Positions 1 to 7,300 of a stretch of DNA of 11,500 bases are shown in pieces. Origin of the DNA: Apostichopus japonicus (Eukaryota; Echinodermata; Holothuroidea; Aspidochirotida; Stichopodidae); assembly GCF_037975245.1 (NCBI RefSeq), contig NC_092567.1:16735876-16747375 (forward strand), given 5' to 3'. Position 1 is the first letter of the stretch, and each line of letters starts with the position of its first letter. The translations under genes were made by a program, and so were the position numbers. Under the pieces are notes generated by a model. It had not been told where the DNA came from. It saw only the letters and a list, made by a program, of their open reading frames with translations, and did no database searches.

Positions 1-144
1 AGGTATCTTAGCTCTTTTGTTAATATTTTTTCTATCTTTTTCAAGTATCCATTATTCAAGGAGAAATTGTAGCTAAGCTTGTCAAGAAGCATAATTGAAC
101 TGATTTTTTTTTGTTTTTTTGTAATAATTTAATTGTCTTCCTAG

Positions 145-196
145 AAGATTGGTGGACGAATGGAATCAAATTCCATCTGAAAATTTCCTGCAATAA
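145..196 (+). other. Possible 3' exon or Tc1-like transposase scrap
   Basis: A long pyrimidine-rich tract (about 103-142) ends in cttcctag at 144, which is a good splice acceptor. The following bases can be read in three frames. One frame (from 146) gives RLVDEWNQIPSENFLQ and then a stop. It resembles the EWN-x-IP-x-E pattern near the C-terminus of Tc1/mariner transposases, but the family's following Arg-rich end is missing and the upstream frame is closed by stops. Another frame (from 147) stays open for about 34 codons to a TGA near 250. An ATTAAA at 252-257 could serve as a polyadenylation signal. Neither reading is established; a chance match is quite possible. Confidence 0.2.
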
Positions 197-317
197 TTTT
201 TTGCCTCACGAGTATTGTTTTGGTATTGCTTTGTATTGTTATTTTTGAGCTATTAAATAATTATGGAATGATTAAAGGAAATCATTTGTCACACATTTAT
301 TTAGTTTTTGTTGTTTA

Positions 318-333
318 GGGGGGGGGGGGGGGG
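318..333. repeat. Poly-G run of 16
   Basis: Sixteen consecutive Gs. A run of this length is prone to slippage and sequencing error, and it can form a G-quadruplex. Confidence 0.95.
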
Positions 334-449
334 CTTCAATTTATAATCACTATGTAATGTGGATGTGCAGTCCTGTGATTTACAGCTTTCATTTCACCCT
401 TTTCATCTTGTCACAGGAATGTTTGTAAAGGAGTTGTAAAGGTACAATC

Positions 450-467
450 GGGGCGGGGGGGGGGGGG
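450..467. repeat. G-rich homopolymer tract
   Basis: Four Gs, one C, then thirteen Gs (455-467). It lies in a generally G-rich stretch reaching to about 500, about 105 bases before the hAT target site duplication. Confidence 0.95.
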
Positions 468-564
468 CAGTGGGCGGTTGAGGTGTGGAGGAGGCAGGGT
501 TCAAAATCTAGGAAGGTCAAGGATTTAGAGATGTCGATATAGGAGTTGGATGGCCAGGAGCAGT

Positions 565-572
565 GGTACAGG
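565..572. repeat. Left 8-bp target site duplication
   Basis: GGTACAGG lies directly before the CAG terminus of the hAT element and is identical to the copy at 1177-1184. Confidence 0.85.
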
Positions 573-668
573 CAGGGGTGGATTGGGTCGTAAAACCGGC
601 CCGGGCATTTTCCACCCAGACCGGCCCATTATTCATTGATATGCTACTTACATAGTGATCGCCGTCCT

Positions 669-693
669 GGGGGAGGGGTATAAGGGGAGGGGG
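669..693 (+). other. Putative G-quadruplex motif
   Basis: Four G runs of 5, 4, 4 and 5 bases are separated by loops of 1, 5 and 1 bases. It is followed at once by C runs (697-700, 703-706), so the strand could instead fold into a G/C hairpin. It lies inside the hAT element. Confidence 0.6.
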
Positions 694-884
694 TTTCCCC
701 GTCCCCATTGAAAGTTTTTTGAAGTTAACATGCAAAATGGTGCTATATTTCTCAATTTTGTGGATTACAATAATCCTTTAAAAATGACCCCAAAATAATA
801 TTTAAAAAAATATAATAATAAAAAACTAAACTCAGGAAAGATAAAAACGTAAACAAAAATAGACAAAAATATATGTTTTAGACT

Positions 885-959
885 GGATTTTATTTAGTTT
901 TTCAAGCATTTTGTGACAACATGCTTGAAAGAAATTGAAAAAAAACCTAAATAAAATCC
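885..959. repeat. Imperfect hairpin inside the hAT element
   Basis: GGATTTTATTTAG (885-897) pairs perfectly with CTAAATAAAATCC (947-959), 13 bp. Nested inside, CAAGCAT (903-909) pairs with ATGCTTG (921-927). Internal foldback arms like this are common in MITE-type derivatives. Confidence 0.8.
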
Positions 960-1176
960 TTTAGCACGGACGGGTTGTCATTAGCACGTTCTTTTGTTAC
1001 GAACTGACAGACTAACTTACATGGTGATTTCATGAGCTGATTCCCACAGTTAAAAATATATTTCTACACAGCCCGTCTGTATTCTATTAACTACTGTGAA
1101 AATAGGCTGTAATTTTTACCAGACTCGCCAGCCCACCGGGCATTGCCCAAATGCACGTGTGGCCAGTCCGCCACTG

Positions 1177-1184
1177 GGTACAGG
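1177..1184. repeat. Right 8-bp target site duplication
   Basis: GGTACAGG lies directly after the CTG terminus of the hAT element and is identical to 565-572. The perfect match implies a fairly recent insertion or selection against neither copy. Confidence 0.85.
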
Positions 1185-1280
1185 AGTTGGATAGATGTAA
1201 CATGCATACATGTGTTATCATTCCTGTCTGGTAATATTTGGGATGTTAAACCCCCACAGTAATTATAATAAACCAGCATG

Positions 1281-1304
1281 CCCCCACCCCCCCACCCCTT
1301 CCCC
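1281..1304 (-). other. Putative G-quadruplex motif on minus strand
   Basis: C runs of 5, 7, 4 and 4 bases are separated by one or two bases, giving four G runs on the minus strand. Confidence 0.6.
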
Positions 1305-1796
1305 GTCTGATCAGTTAACTATGATAACCCTTACTCTCAGTACTCTGAAAGTACTTGAGATTCAAATAACATGGTAAGTCTGACTAAACAGAGATACCTC
1401 AACTGATATCAGAATCGTCCAATACCTTCAAAATATTCAAGTATGTGCTTTGAAGGACATGAGGTCCTCGATTTGATCTCTCGAGTGGTCTAAATTGTCT
1501 GTAGTTCTACCTGTATAATTACATCGAGGCATTGTGGTGTGAGCTAAATGACTTCGAATTTTATTCACACTTATCCAGAAAACCACCTTTGCTTCAAATT
1601 AGGAATTTGTTGGCAGATGAAACGTCCTGTAAGGGGGCGTCGATCTGTTTCAATGATTTCATTTAATTTATTTCATTTATTTTTTCCATTTCCTCACAAT
1701 GTTTATATAATAATAAGACGGTGTAGACAATACCATGCAAAGAAAATAATAAGTAATAAATCATATAAAAGAAAAATAATGATAGGCGTACGAGGC

Positions 1797-1813
1797 GGGG
1801 GGAGGGGAAGGGG
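1797..1813 (+). other. G-rich tract
   Basis: G runs of 6, 4 and 4 bases are separated by A and AA. This gives quadruplex potential if the six-base run is counted as two short runs or if the GG pairs on either side take part. Confidence 0.45.
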
Positions 1814-1851
1814 CAGGTTCCCCAACAAAGATCAGGGGCCCACAACATTCG

Positions 1852-1901
1852 GTCAAATTGTTCACAACACTCGGGCAGCCTCGGGACAAAACATGAAATT
1901 G
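1852..1901 (+). repeat. Diverged dispersed repeat, copy 1
   Basis: This 50-bp stretch aligns with 2169-2220. Both begin gtcaa and share ACTCGGGC(A/T)GCCTC, followed by an A-rich stretch ending in ATGAAA. By eye the identity is roughly 70 percent with a few small gaps. It may be a fragment of an old interspersed element; the family is not recognised. Confidence 0.5.
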
Positions 1902-1965
1902 AATTTAAATTAAACAGAAATTGTGAAGGTATTCATACACGATCGCTTGCCCGAAGTTTCTTTGA

Positions 1966-2060
1966 TTCTTTCCAGATTCTAGCCCAAATCTCCTTCGAAT
2001 CGTTCCCAATTCTAGCCCAAATCGTTCCCAATTCTCGAGCAAATCGTTCCCGAATCGTCA
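1966..2060. repeat. 22-bp minisatellite, about four units
   Basis: The two clearest units are 1999-2020 and 2021-2042, both starting ATCGTTCCCAATTCT and differing only near the end (agcccaa versus cgagcaa). A partial third unit follows at 2043-2060. A diverged unit precedes them at about 1966-1988 (attctttccagattctagcc). The core word is a cgttccc/ttctagccc alternation. Coding potential is not evident. Confidence 0.75.
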
Positions 2061-2760
2061 ACGACTCTTGCCTGAAATATCTCGACACGTACATTATGAA
2101 AACGTCGCGAGATAATAGATTGCCAGCCTTTTTTATTTCCCCAAACTTTAAGGGGACTCAAAAAAGTCGTCAATAGTTGTTGAAAAACTCGGGCTGCCTC
2201 TTAAACAAAAAATGAAACGGATGATGTTGCCGTAACTAGGTCGCAGGTTGCAGGTCCTATTGCGTTGTACATAATGCATATTAGTTGCATTTATCATGAC
2301 AATGATTCCATGAATACGGTATCTATTTGGAAACAATCCAATCTGGGTTAAGTAGGCTACTTTTAACTGTTGTCAAATGAACTTACGATGTATGCTCTCG
2401 ATCAGTGAATGAATGAATGTGGTGCGTGGTAAACAAATATGACAAACAGTTCCCACATTTGCTCAGATTTCACCAAATTAGGAAATTTTCAAAAATATAT
2501 CGGCAGATCACAAGATCTCGGACGGTAATATTACATCTGGTGATAAATAATCCAGAGTGTGTGCCCGTGACACAGACACCTTTTGTCACCAAATATGCAA
2601 GTATCACTTTTTGCACCAGTTGTTCTAATTGACAAATGACATTTATTGGCAGGTGTTTTAAAAATTCATTTTAAGTGGTCTGCTATAAATAATTAAAAAT
2701 AGACTTATCAAATTATGGTATCTACTGATATTTTCATACTTCCTATATAGCAATAGCAAT
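2061..2760. other. Non-coding stretch, nothing recognised
   Basis: AT-rich sequence. The only open frame of note (2417-2632, 71 codons) has no signal peptide, membrane helix or motif I recognise and no matching splice signals. Apart from the repeat at 2169-2220 I see nothing here. Confidence 0.5.
2169..2220 (+). repeat. Diverged dispersed repeat, copy 2
   Basis: This is the partner of 1852-1901 in the same orientation, about 317 bp downstream, with the minisatellite between them. A CCCC...GGGG foldback (2139-2155) lies just upstream. Confidence 0.5.
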
Positions 2761-2764
2761 TGTT

Positions 2765-2798
2765 GGGGGGGGGGTGGGGTGGAGGTGCGGGGCAGGGG
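2765..2798 (+). other. Putative G-quadruplex motif
   Basis: G runs of 10, 4, 4 and 4 bases, with GG pairs between, sit in otherwise AT-rich DNA. This is the strongest quadruplex candidate in the window on the + strand. The open frame at 2760-2981 runs through it and is probably chance. Confidence 0.65.
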
Positions 2799-4107
2799 AT
2801 CGGGATATTATTGGTAACTTTAGCAATGTTTGATGTACTAACGTTGGGACCAGTGGTGATGGTGCTAAATAAGAACTATGTTCACAGCAAACTTTTTTTT
2901 CAAAACGCCTATTTATATAAGGAAAAAATCAGTTATATTTTCTGGCTTTTCTTTCTCTTCGATGATATTACGGTTTGTTAACTTCTGTCTCGCGCATGCG
3001 TGTAAAGACCCATGGTTCCCATAGGAACTTGGTTGTTCGTGATGAGTTGATCGAGTAAGTTTTAACGGTAATGTACTAGCTGATTAGTGTAAACCTTAAA
3101 GGGAGTGAATACAAGCACACAAAGAAACGTCTCGTGCCGGTAACCTGACCTAGTTTCGAATGAGGTGTAACAGAATTGTTAGACACCACCATCGATCCAA
3201 GAATATACACACACAGCTTGTAGTCATTCATGCAGCTACGGTCAATACCCACAACGCAGTGTACATAGCAGCGATGGACATCTCAGGTCTAGATAAGAGA
3301 TAACAAGGTATCACGTTTCATTACTGTCTGCATTTTGTAGCGACAAAAAAAAAAACTTCACTGGCAAGCAGGCCGGCACGCGGTTTGGGGCGAGTCTTCA
3401 ATGCCTTTAAAAGTATGCGTTCGTTTTGCGTGTGTGATTTCAGATTGTTGTGTACACCTACAGATTAGAATCGGTGGGTGTAGGACCATGCATGAGCAAT
3501 AATTACGTTATAGCTCCACGGATAAGAGCACGTGACTTTTTAAAATAAATATTGAAGTAGTAAACTTTAAAGGATGCCACTAAGTGTTAGTATGTCACAA
3601 TACAACCAAAAGATCAAAATAATTAGCTTTACAAAATCAATAGAGAAAAAAGTCACCCAAGATGGAATCTGCGCAAGCAAATCAAGCGATTGAATGTTTT
3701 CTGCATTCTGGAGGTCGGAGGGTGGTTGGAGCAGGATATTTCAAAGTGTTCCGTGTGCTACAAATGTATAGCCTTTTGCTAAATTCTTAGATCCGATTTT
3801 GAATAAAAAAAGTTTCCTCGCACTCGCATATTAGACCTGTTCGTTGTCAAACAGTCTTCGCTTTTGCCGTTCGAGATATTTCTAATAGAAGCAATAAATA
3901 ACATCTGTCTGCCAATTATAAGCATTGTATAGGCGCCTTACATACATACAGGGATTATTCCATTTTATCAGCTGGTCACGCTCTGCATAGAATGGTGTTT
4001 GGTCCACGATACAGCTAACTGTGACATGATGGATGGGATACCATGCGTGACTTCAAGACGAACTTGTGTATCGCCTAATACAGCCTTGCCTGTTAACCAT
4101 GCGTGTA
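2799..4107. other. Non-coding stretch, no firm features
   Basis: AT-rich unique-looking sequence with moderate GC only around 3360-3410. One possible first-exon reading (ATG at 2996, donor GTAAGT at 3055, phase 2) is noted under rejected items. The 19-base word at 2913-2931 recurs exactly at 4733-4751. Poly-A runs lie at about 3344-3355. I recognise no gene. Confidence 0.5.
2913..2931 (+). repeat. 19-base exact repeat, copy 1
   Basis: TTATATAAGGAAAAAATCA is identical to 4733-4751. The flanks do not align beyond this word. Confidence 0.6.
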
Positions 4108-4119
4108 TATGTATGTATG

Positions 4120-4183
<64 letters not shown>
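4108..4183. repeat. TATG/TA microsatellite
   Basis: Four tatg units (4108-4123) grade into an uninterrupted (TA)n of 30 units (4124-4183). The frames that cross it on both strands translate to Tyr-Ile repeats and are artefacts of the repeat. Confidence 0.97.
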
Positions 4184-4650
<467 letters not shown>

Positions 4651-4732
4651 CTAAGAATGCTTAAATTGTTTAAGTTTAACACCATGTCTTGGTGCAGGAA
4701 TATATCCTTGCTTCCTTGCTTGACTCGACAAC

Positions 4733-4751
4733 TTATATAAGGAAAAAATCA
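4733..4751 (+). repeat. 19-base exact repeat, copy 2
   Basis: Same orientation as the copy at 2913-2931, 1820 bp away. The match is longer than expected by chance even for AT-rich DNA, so it may mark related repeat fragments. Confidence 0.6.
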
Positions 4752-4912
4752 AATGAACTGACCAGGCCCATAAATAAGCGTCGTGTATTAAGTTTGTTCA
4801 CGCTATGCGTCTATTCCATCAAGTCAGGCGTACCATACAGGGACGCAATGAATATTATATTATGAGTTGAGTTGGTCACATCTAGTTAATATTAATGCGT
4901 GTATTCTAAATA

Positions 4913-5071
4913 ACTGATGCATGTTCACTTGGTTGTTATAAATAGTCAGCCTCCTATCGGAATAGCGACTCCCTCATGCTACAACAGCCTTGTCACGACA
5001 TCATTAACCTTAGCAATATCTCTCTTATCTAACCGGTTTCACTCACATGTAGGCGATACTTTCAACACTGT
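4913..5071 (+). repeat. Tandem array unit A (about 159 bp)
   Basis: The unit begins ACTGATG...ATGTTCACTTGG. It shares ATCGGAATAGCGACTCCCT (4956-4974) and ACAGCCTTGTCACGA (4984-4998) exactly with unit B, then GCAATATCTCTCTTA and a GGTTTCA-rich end. The family is unknown. Unit length and lack of coding potential suggest a satellite-like or transposon-derived array. Confidence 0.75.
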
Positions 5072-5272
5072 ACTGATGGATGTCCACTAGGCTGTTATAA
5101 ACACGGAGCCTCTAATCGGAATAGCGACTCCCTAATAAAAGTCTTCGCATGGTAATAGCATGTGACTACCTGCGATAACCGACAGCCTTGTCACGAGAGC
5201 ATTACATTTTGCAATATCTCTCTTACTATCTAATTGGTTTCAATCGCATAGGCGGCAATTTTGACACAGTAT
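5072..5272 (+). repeat. Tandem array unit B (about 201 bp)
   Basis: The unit begins ACTGATGGATGTCCACT, follows unit A directly and repeats its blocks (5115-5133, 5182-5196, then gcaatatctctctta). It carries about 40 extra bases near 5136-5180 that unit A lacks. Confidence 0.75.
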
Positions 5273-5390
5273 ACTGATACATGTCCACTGGGCTATTATC
5301 ACCACGGGGCTCCCTAATATATAACAGTCTTGCTTGATGACAGCATGAAACTTTGTAATATTTGTCTCATTTAATTGGTTTCAATCATGC
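5273..5390 (+). repeat. Tandem array unit C, truncated (about 118 bp)
   Basis: The unit begins ACTGATACATGTCCACTGGG. It keeps the start, a shortened middle (ggctccctaatat, aacagtcttg) and the TAATTGGTTTCAATC end shared with unit B. It lacks most of the 19-base block, so it is the most degraded copy. Confidence 0.65.
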
Positions 5391-5391
5391 C

Positions 5392-5768
5392 ACTCCTTTC
5401 GCCTTCCCTCTCCCCTTCCCCTTCAGCCTCTTTCGGTGTCGCTGTAGTAATTGCTGTTTCATCTCCACTGTTCTGTTTATTTTGATATTCGGTCCAACTG
5501 GCTAAGCTTAAACGGGTCTTTAATACGTTTCGTTTCAGTTTGCTTACGAAAAAGATCGTGCCAGGATCGAACTCGAAAACGCCAGGCTCTTTCTAACGTT
5601 TACATTTCTGGTTCCAGTCATGCGTACAATGGAGCGGTGGCAGTTGCAATGGTCATTAGATTACGAACACGTGTCAATCTGGCAAAGCCCGTATAACATT
5701 TGGACATAATTCTTAAGTGACGCCCTGATCGACAGAGGAGAGAAGGGGGAAGGGAATGTGAAAGGAGT
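5392..5768. other. Segment bounded by inverted purine/pyrimidine flanks
   Basis: The left flank (5392-5435) is pyrimidine-rich. Its reverse complement resembles the right flank (5731-5768): both carry GA(A/C)AGAGG, a GAAGGGG/AAGGG core and GAAAGGAGT in the same order. No target site duplication is seen, and low complexity may explain part of the match. The interior is less AT-rich than its surroundings. It holds an 81-codon frame (5451-5696, TTG start) with a basic middle and no motif I recognise. A second frame (5710-5890, about 58 codons) carries a GTAAGA donor-like site at 5863. Neither frame is supported as a gene. Confidence 0.35.
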
Positions 5769-6088
5769 CGAGACTAATGTTGCCACCTGTATGAAAATAC
5801 CTGCATATGTTAATGTTATTGAAAAGGTGCCACACCCCCACCCTCAATATCGGGGCACGTACGTAAGAGATATAGGTAATTACGACCATTAGGGCTCTTT
5901 AATCCAATGAAGAATATAATTATTGCGTCCCATGATTTGTTATAAGTTTCTTTGTTTTTTGCAAGCTTTCATTATTATACCTAATTTATAACCGTCCATT
6001 ATGTGCCTTTGCCGGACTGACGAGAGGTTGTATGCTGCCTTTTGAATAGGGAATCAGCCGGATCGTCGCAAAATGCATAATGCAGCTA
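5769..6088. other. Non-coding stretch, nothing firm
   Basis: Apart from the tail of a short open frame ending near 5890, I see no gene, repeat or site here. The sequence leads into the CRE cluster. Confidence 0.45.
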
Positions 6089-6137
6089 TGACGTCATAAT
6101 GACGTCAGCTTGACCCGGGTCAACCCTTATTGACTCA
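6089..6137. promoter_or_regulatory. Cluster of CRE, palindromic and AP-1 sites
   Basis: Two perfect CRE palindromes TGACGTCA (6089-6096 and 6100-6107) start 11 bp apart, about one helical turn. They are followed by the perfect 14-bp palindrome TTGACCCGGGTCAA (6110-6123) and an AP-1 consensus TGACTCA (6131-6137). CREs bind CREB/ATF bZIP dimers, and AP-1 sites bind Fos/Jun-type dimers. The palindrome contains two GGGTCA nuclear receptor half sites back to back. Four such sites in 49 bp are unlikely by chance. Which gene is served is unknown; the candidate exons downstream on the + strand are one option. A third CRE lies at 8534-8541. Confidence 0.5.
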
Positions 6138-6142
6138 TGTGG

Positions 6143-6348
6143 GTAAAGACTCAAGTCATGATCACAATAAATTGACACTGGTCTCGTGTTATCAGTTCAG
6201 AATTTTCTCTCTAGAAACCTTGATTCGAAGTCTCAATTCACTATACAACTTTTTTTTTAAAGGTTCACATGTACTTTGTATGTTGTTAAACATGAATTTT
6301 ATAGTCCCTACTCGAACATTTGATTAATGATTAATGGCATTACCGATA
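6143..6348 (+). repeat. Tandem duplication, copy 1 (206 bp)
   Basis: This copy starts gtaaagactcaagtcatgat and ends attaccgata. It is identical to the next copy by eye, except for a poly-T run of nine here against ten there. The left edge lies six bases after the AP-1 site. The open frame 6130-6327 runs through it and is probably chance. Confidence 0.95.
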
Positions 6349-6555
6349 GTAAAGACTCAAGTCATGATCACAATAAATTGACACTGGTCTCGTGTTATCA
6401 GTTCAGAATTTTCTCTCTAGAAACCTTGATTCGAAGTCTCAATTCACTATACAACTTTTTTTTTTAAAGGTTCACATGTACTTTGTATGTTGTTAAACAT
6501 GAATTTTATAGTCCCTACTCGAACATTTGATTAATGATTAATGGCATTACCGATA
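6349..6555 (+). repeat. Tandem duplication, copy 2 (207 bp)
   Basis: This copy is head to tail with copy 1 with no spacer; the first three bases of the unit (gta) also follow copy 2 (6556-6558). The near identity means either a very recent duplication or an assembly or read artefact. Confidence 0.95.
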
Positions 6556-6558
6556 GTA

Positions 6559-6980
6559 TGGTCGATTAAACAACGATTTCGGTGCCCTATGTAATAAATG
6601 CATTAATGTCGCAATGACAACGCCCATAAATCACCGCGTGTAAGGTACGGAATGCTGTTACGAACTTCATGAATTATTATGAGCAATACCTGGGATATCA
6701 GAGACATTTAAACTGCAATGATGATAGAAATCATGGGTAGAAAATCCGAAGCAACATTATTTAACCGGATGACATACATTTCAGTCATCCAGGGCTCATG
6801 TAGACTTCCATAGCGCTTTGAATGATCTATGCAAAAGCCTTTGATAGAACTAACGATATTATTATATGACTATTGATCTATGTTTAGCGCTATTATAATA
6901 GGACAAGGTTTTATGCTAACCATAACAGATCTGTTCTTGCTCTATGATATGACTAGGTGCATATATTAGCTTTATTATTG
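6559..6980. other. Non-coding stretch, nothing recognised
   Basis: AT-rich unique-looking DNA without open frames of note, leading into the SINE. The last bases, attattg (6974-6980), may be the left target site duplication of the SINE. Confidence 0.5.
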
Positions 6981-7052
6981 AAGGAGTGTTATAGCTCCTT
7001 AGCTGTTAGTGTTAGCTTATTGAAGGAGTGTTAGATGGAGTGTTAGCTTATA
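6981..7052 (+). repeat. Multiplied 5' head of the SINE
   Basis: The word GGAGTGTT, the first bases of the SINE's tRNA-like head, appears three extra times at 6983, 7025 and 7037 before the full element at 7053. It is often followed by (a)TAGCT. Longer stretches also recur: ttagctttattattgaaggagtgtta near 6966 and ttagcttattgaaggagtgtta near 7012. This looks like local duplication of the element's start. Confidence 0.6.
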
Positions 7053-7295
7053 GGAGTGTTAGCTCAGTGGTTAACGCCATGAATTTTAATCATAAAGTCC
7101 CGAGTTTGAGTCACACCAAAATTAATGTATGTCGTCCTGCAGTTTACAGAGTTGTTAACAATTGACAATTCATAATCATGGACGTTAAATATGAATCTAA
7201 GAAACTGACTTCGGTCAGCTTGCGGCTTTAATAAGCCAATGATGGCTTCTTCGCGAGTTCCTGCTTGCAGGAGGATCTTAAATACATACATACAT
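7053..7295 (+). mobile_element. tRNA-derived SINE
   Basis: The head (7053-about 7120) is tRNA-like. It has GGAGTGT as the acceptor 5' side, an A box TAGCTCAGTGG (7060-7070) and a B box GAGTTTGAGTC (7102-7112). Between them, ATGA-ATTTTAA-TCAT makes a 7-base anticodon loop with TTT, as in tRNA-Lys. The acceptor 3' side is ACACCA. A and B boxes form an internal RNA polymerase III promoter. The body carries compact hairpins: CTGAC-TTCG-GTCAG (7205-7218), GGCTT-TAAT-AAGCC (7224-7237) and CCTG-CTTG-CAGG (7260-7271). The tail is a short tacatacatacat run. Such an element is copied by a partner LINE's reverse transcriptase. A candidate 7-bp target duplication attattg lies at 6974-6980 and 7294-7300. 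The minus-strand frame over 7064-7291 is not a gene. Confidence 0.75.
7060..7112 (+). promoter_or_regulatory. Internal Pol III promoter (A and B boxes)
   Basis: The A box TAGCTCAGTGG (7060-7070) and B box GAGTTTGAGTC (7102-7112) are 31 bp apart, normal for a tRNA gene. The A box is near consensus; the B box departs at two positions from GGTTCGAATCC-type sequences, so activity may be reduced. Confidence 0.6.
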
Positions 7296-7300
7296 TATTG

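Larger units (their letters stand above)
1..572. other. AT-rich stretch with no firm gene
   Basis: This stretch is AT-rich with poly-T runs and holds no open frame of note. A 16-base G run lies at 318-333, and a second G-rich stretch at 450-467 consists of four Gs, a C and thirteen Gs. A splice-acceptor-like site ends at 144 and is listed separately. The words just left of the hAT element (aggagttgga at 541-550) recur just right of it (1183-1190). The original target may therefore have been a weak direct repeat. Confidence 0.5.
573..1176. mobile_element. Non-autonomous hAT-type DNA transposon (604 bp)
   Basis: The element starts with CAGGGGTGGATTGG (573-586) and ends with CCAGTCCGCCACTG (1163-1176). 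The end, read on the minus strand, is CAGTGGCGGACTGG, so the termini match at 11 of 14 positions and carry the CAG start typical of hAT elements. The flanks are identical 8-bp direct repeats, GGTACAGG at 565-572 and 1177-1184; an 8-bp target site duplication is the hAT hallmark. No transposase is present. The two open frames overlapping the ends (517-735 and 1091-1279, minus) run across the element borders and are chance. Inside are a G-quadruplex-like tract (669-693) and a large imperfect hairpin (885-959). The element is a deletion derivative or MITE that would need a transposase supplied from elsewhere. The superfamily call is firm on ends plus duplication; the family is unknown. Confidence 0.85.
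1185..1964. other. Non-coding stretch with two G/C-rich tracts
   Basis: No recognisable gene. C runs at 1281-1304 form a G-quadruplex motif on the minus strand, and G runs lie at 1797-1813. A pyrimidine-rich stretch ends in ctctcag at 1340, and a GTAAGT donor follows at 1374. The 33-base piece between them (1341-1373) is open in one frame and phase-symmetric (2-2), but nothing else supports a microexon. The + strand open frame over 1548-1913 has an irregular composition, with AT-rich and then G-rich blocks and no domain I recognise. Confidence 0.5.

Noticed and set aside
1341-1373. 33-base microexon between ctctcag and GTAAGT
   Set aside because: It is too short to judge and has no neighbouring exons of matching phase.
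1548-1913. 121-codon frame, the longest in the window
   Set aside because: Composition changes abruptly from AT-rich to poly-G-rich within the frame, there are no domain features, and part of it lies in a dispersed repeat.
2996-3054. ATG followed by 19 codons and a GTAAGT donor in phase 2, which would match the phase of the 8744 exon
   Set aside because: The start context is poor, there is no signal peptide, the distance is 5.7 kb, and nothing links the two beyond phase, which agrees by chance one time in three.
5545-5640. Minus-strand B-box-like word (gagttcgatcc) suggesting a tRNA gene or SINE
   Set aside because: No A box lies at the right distance and no cloverleaf stems can be drawn.
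5451-5696. 81-codon frame on the + strand
   Set aside because: It begins at TTG and has no recognisable domain. A frame of this length is expected by chance in a window this size.
5710-5890. 58-codon open frame with a GTAAGA donor-like site
   Set aside because: The purine-rich first part is low complexity, there is no clear acceptor, and I recognise no motif.
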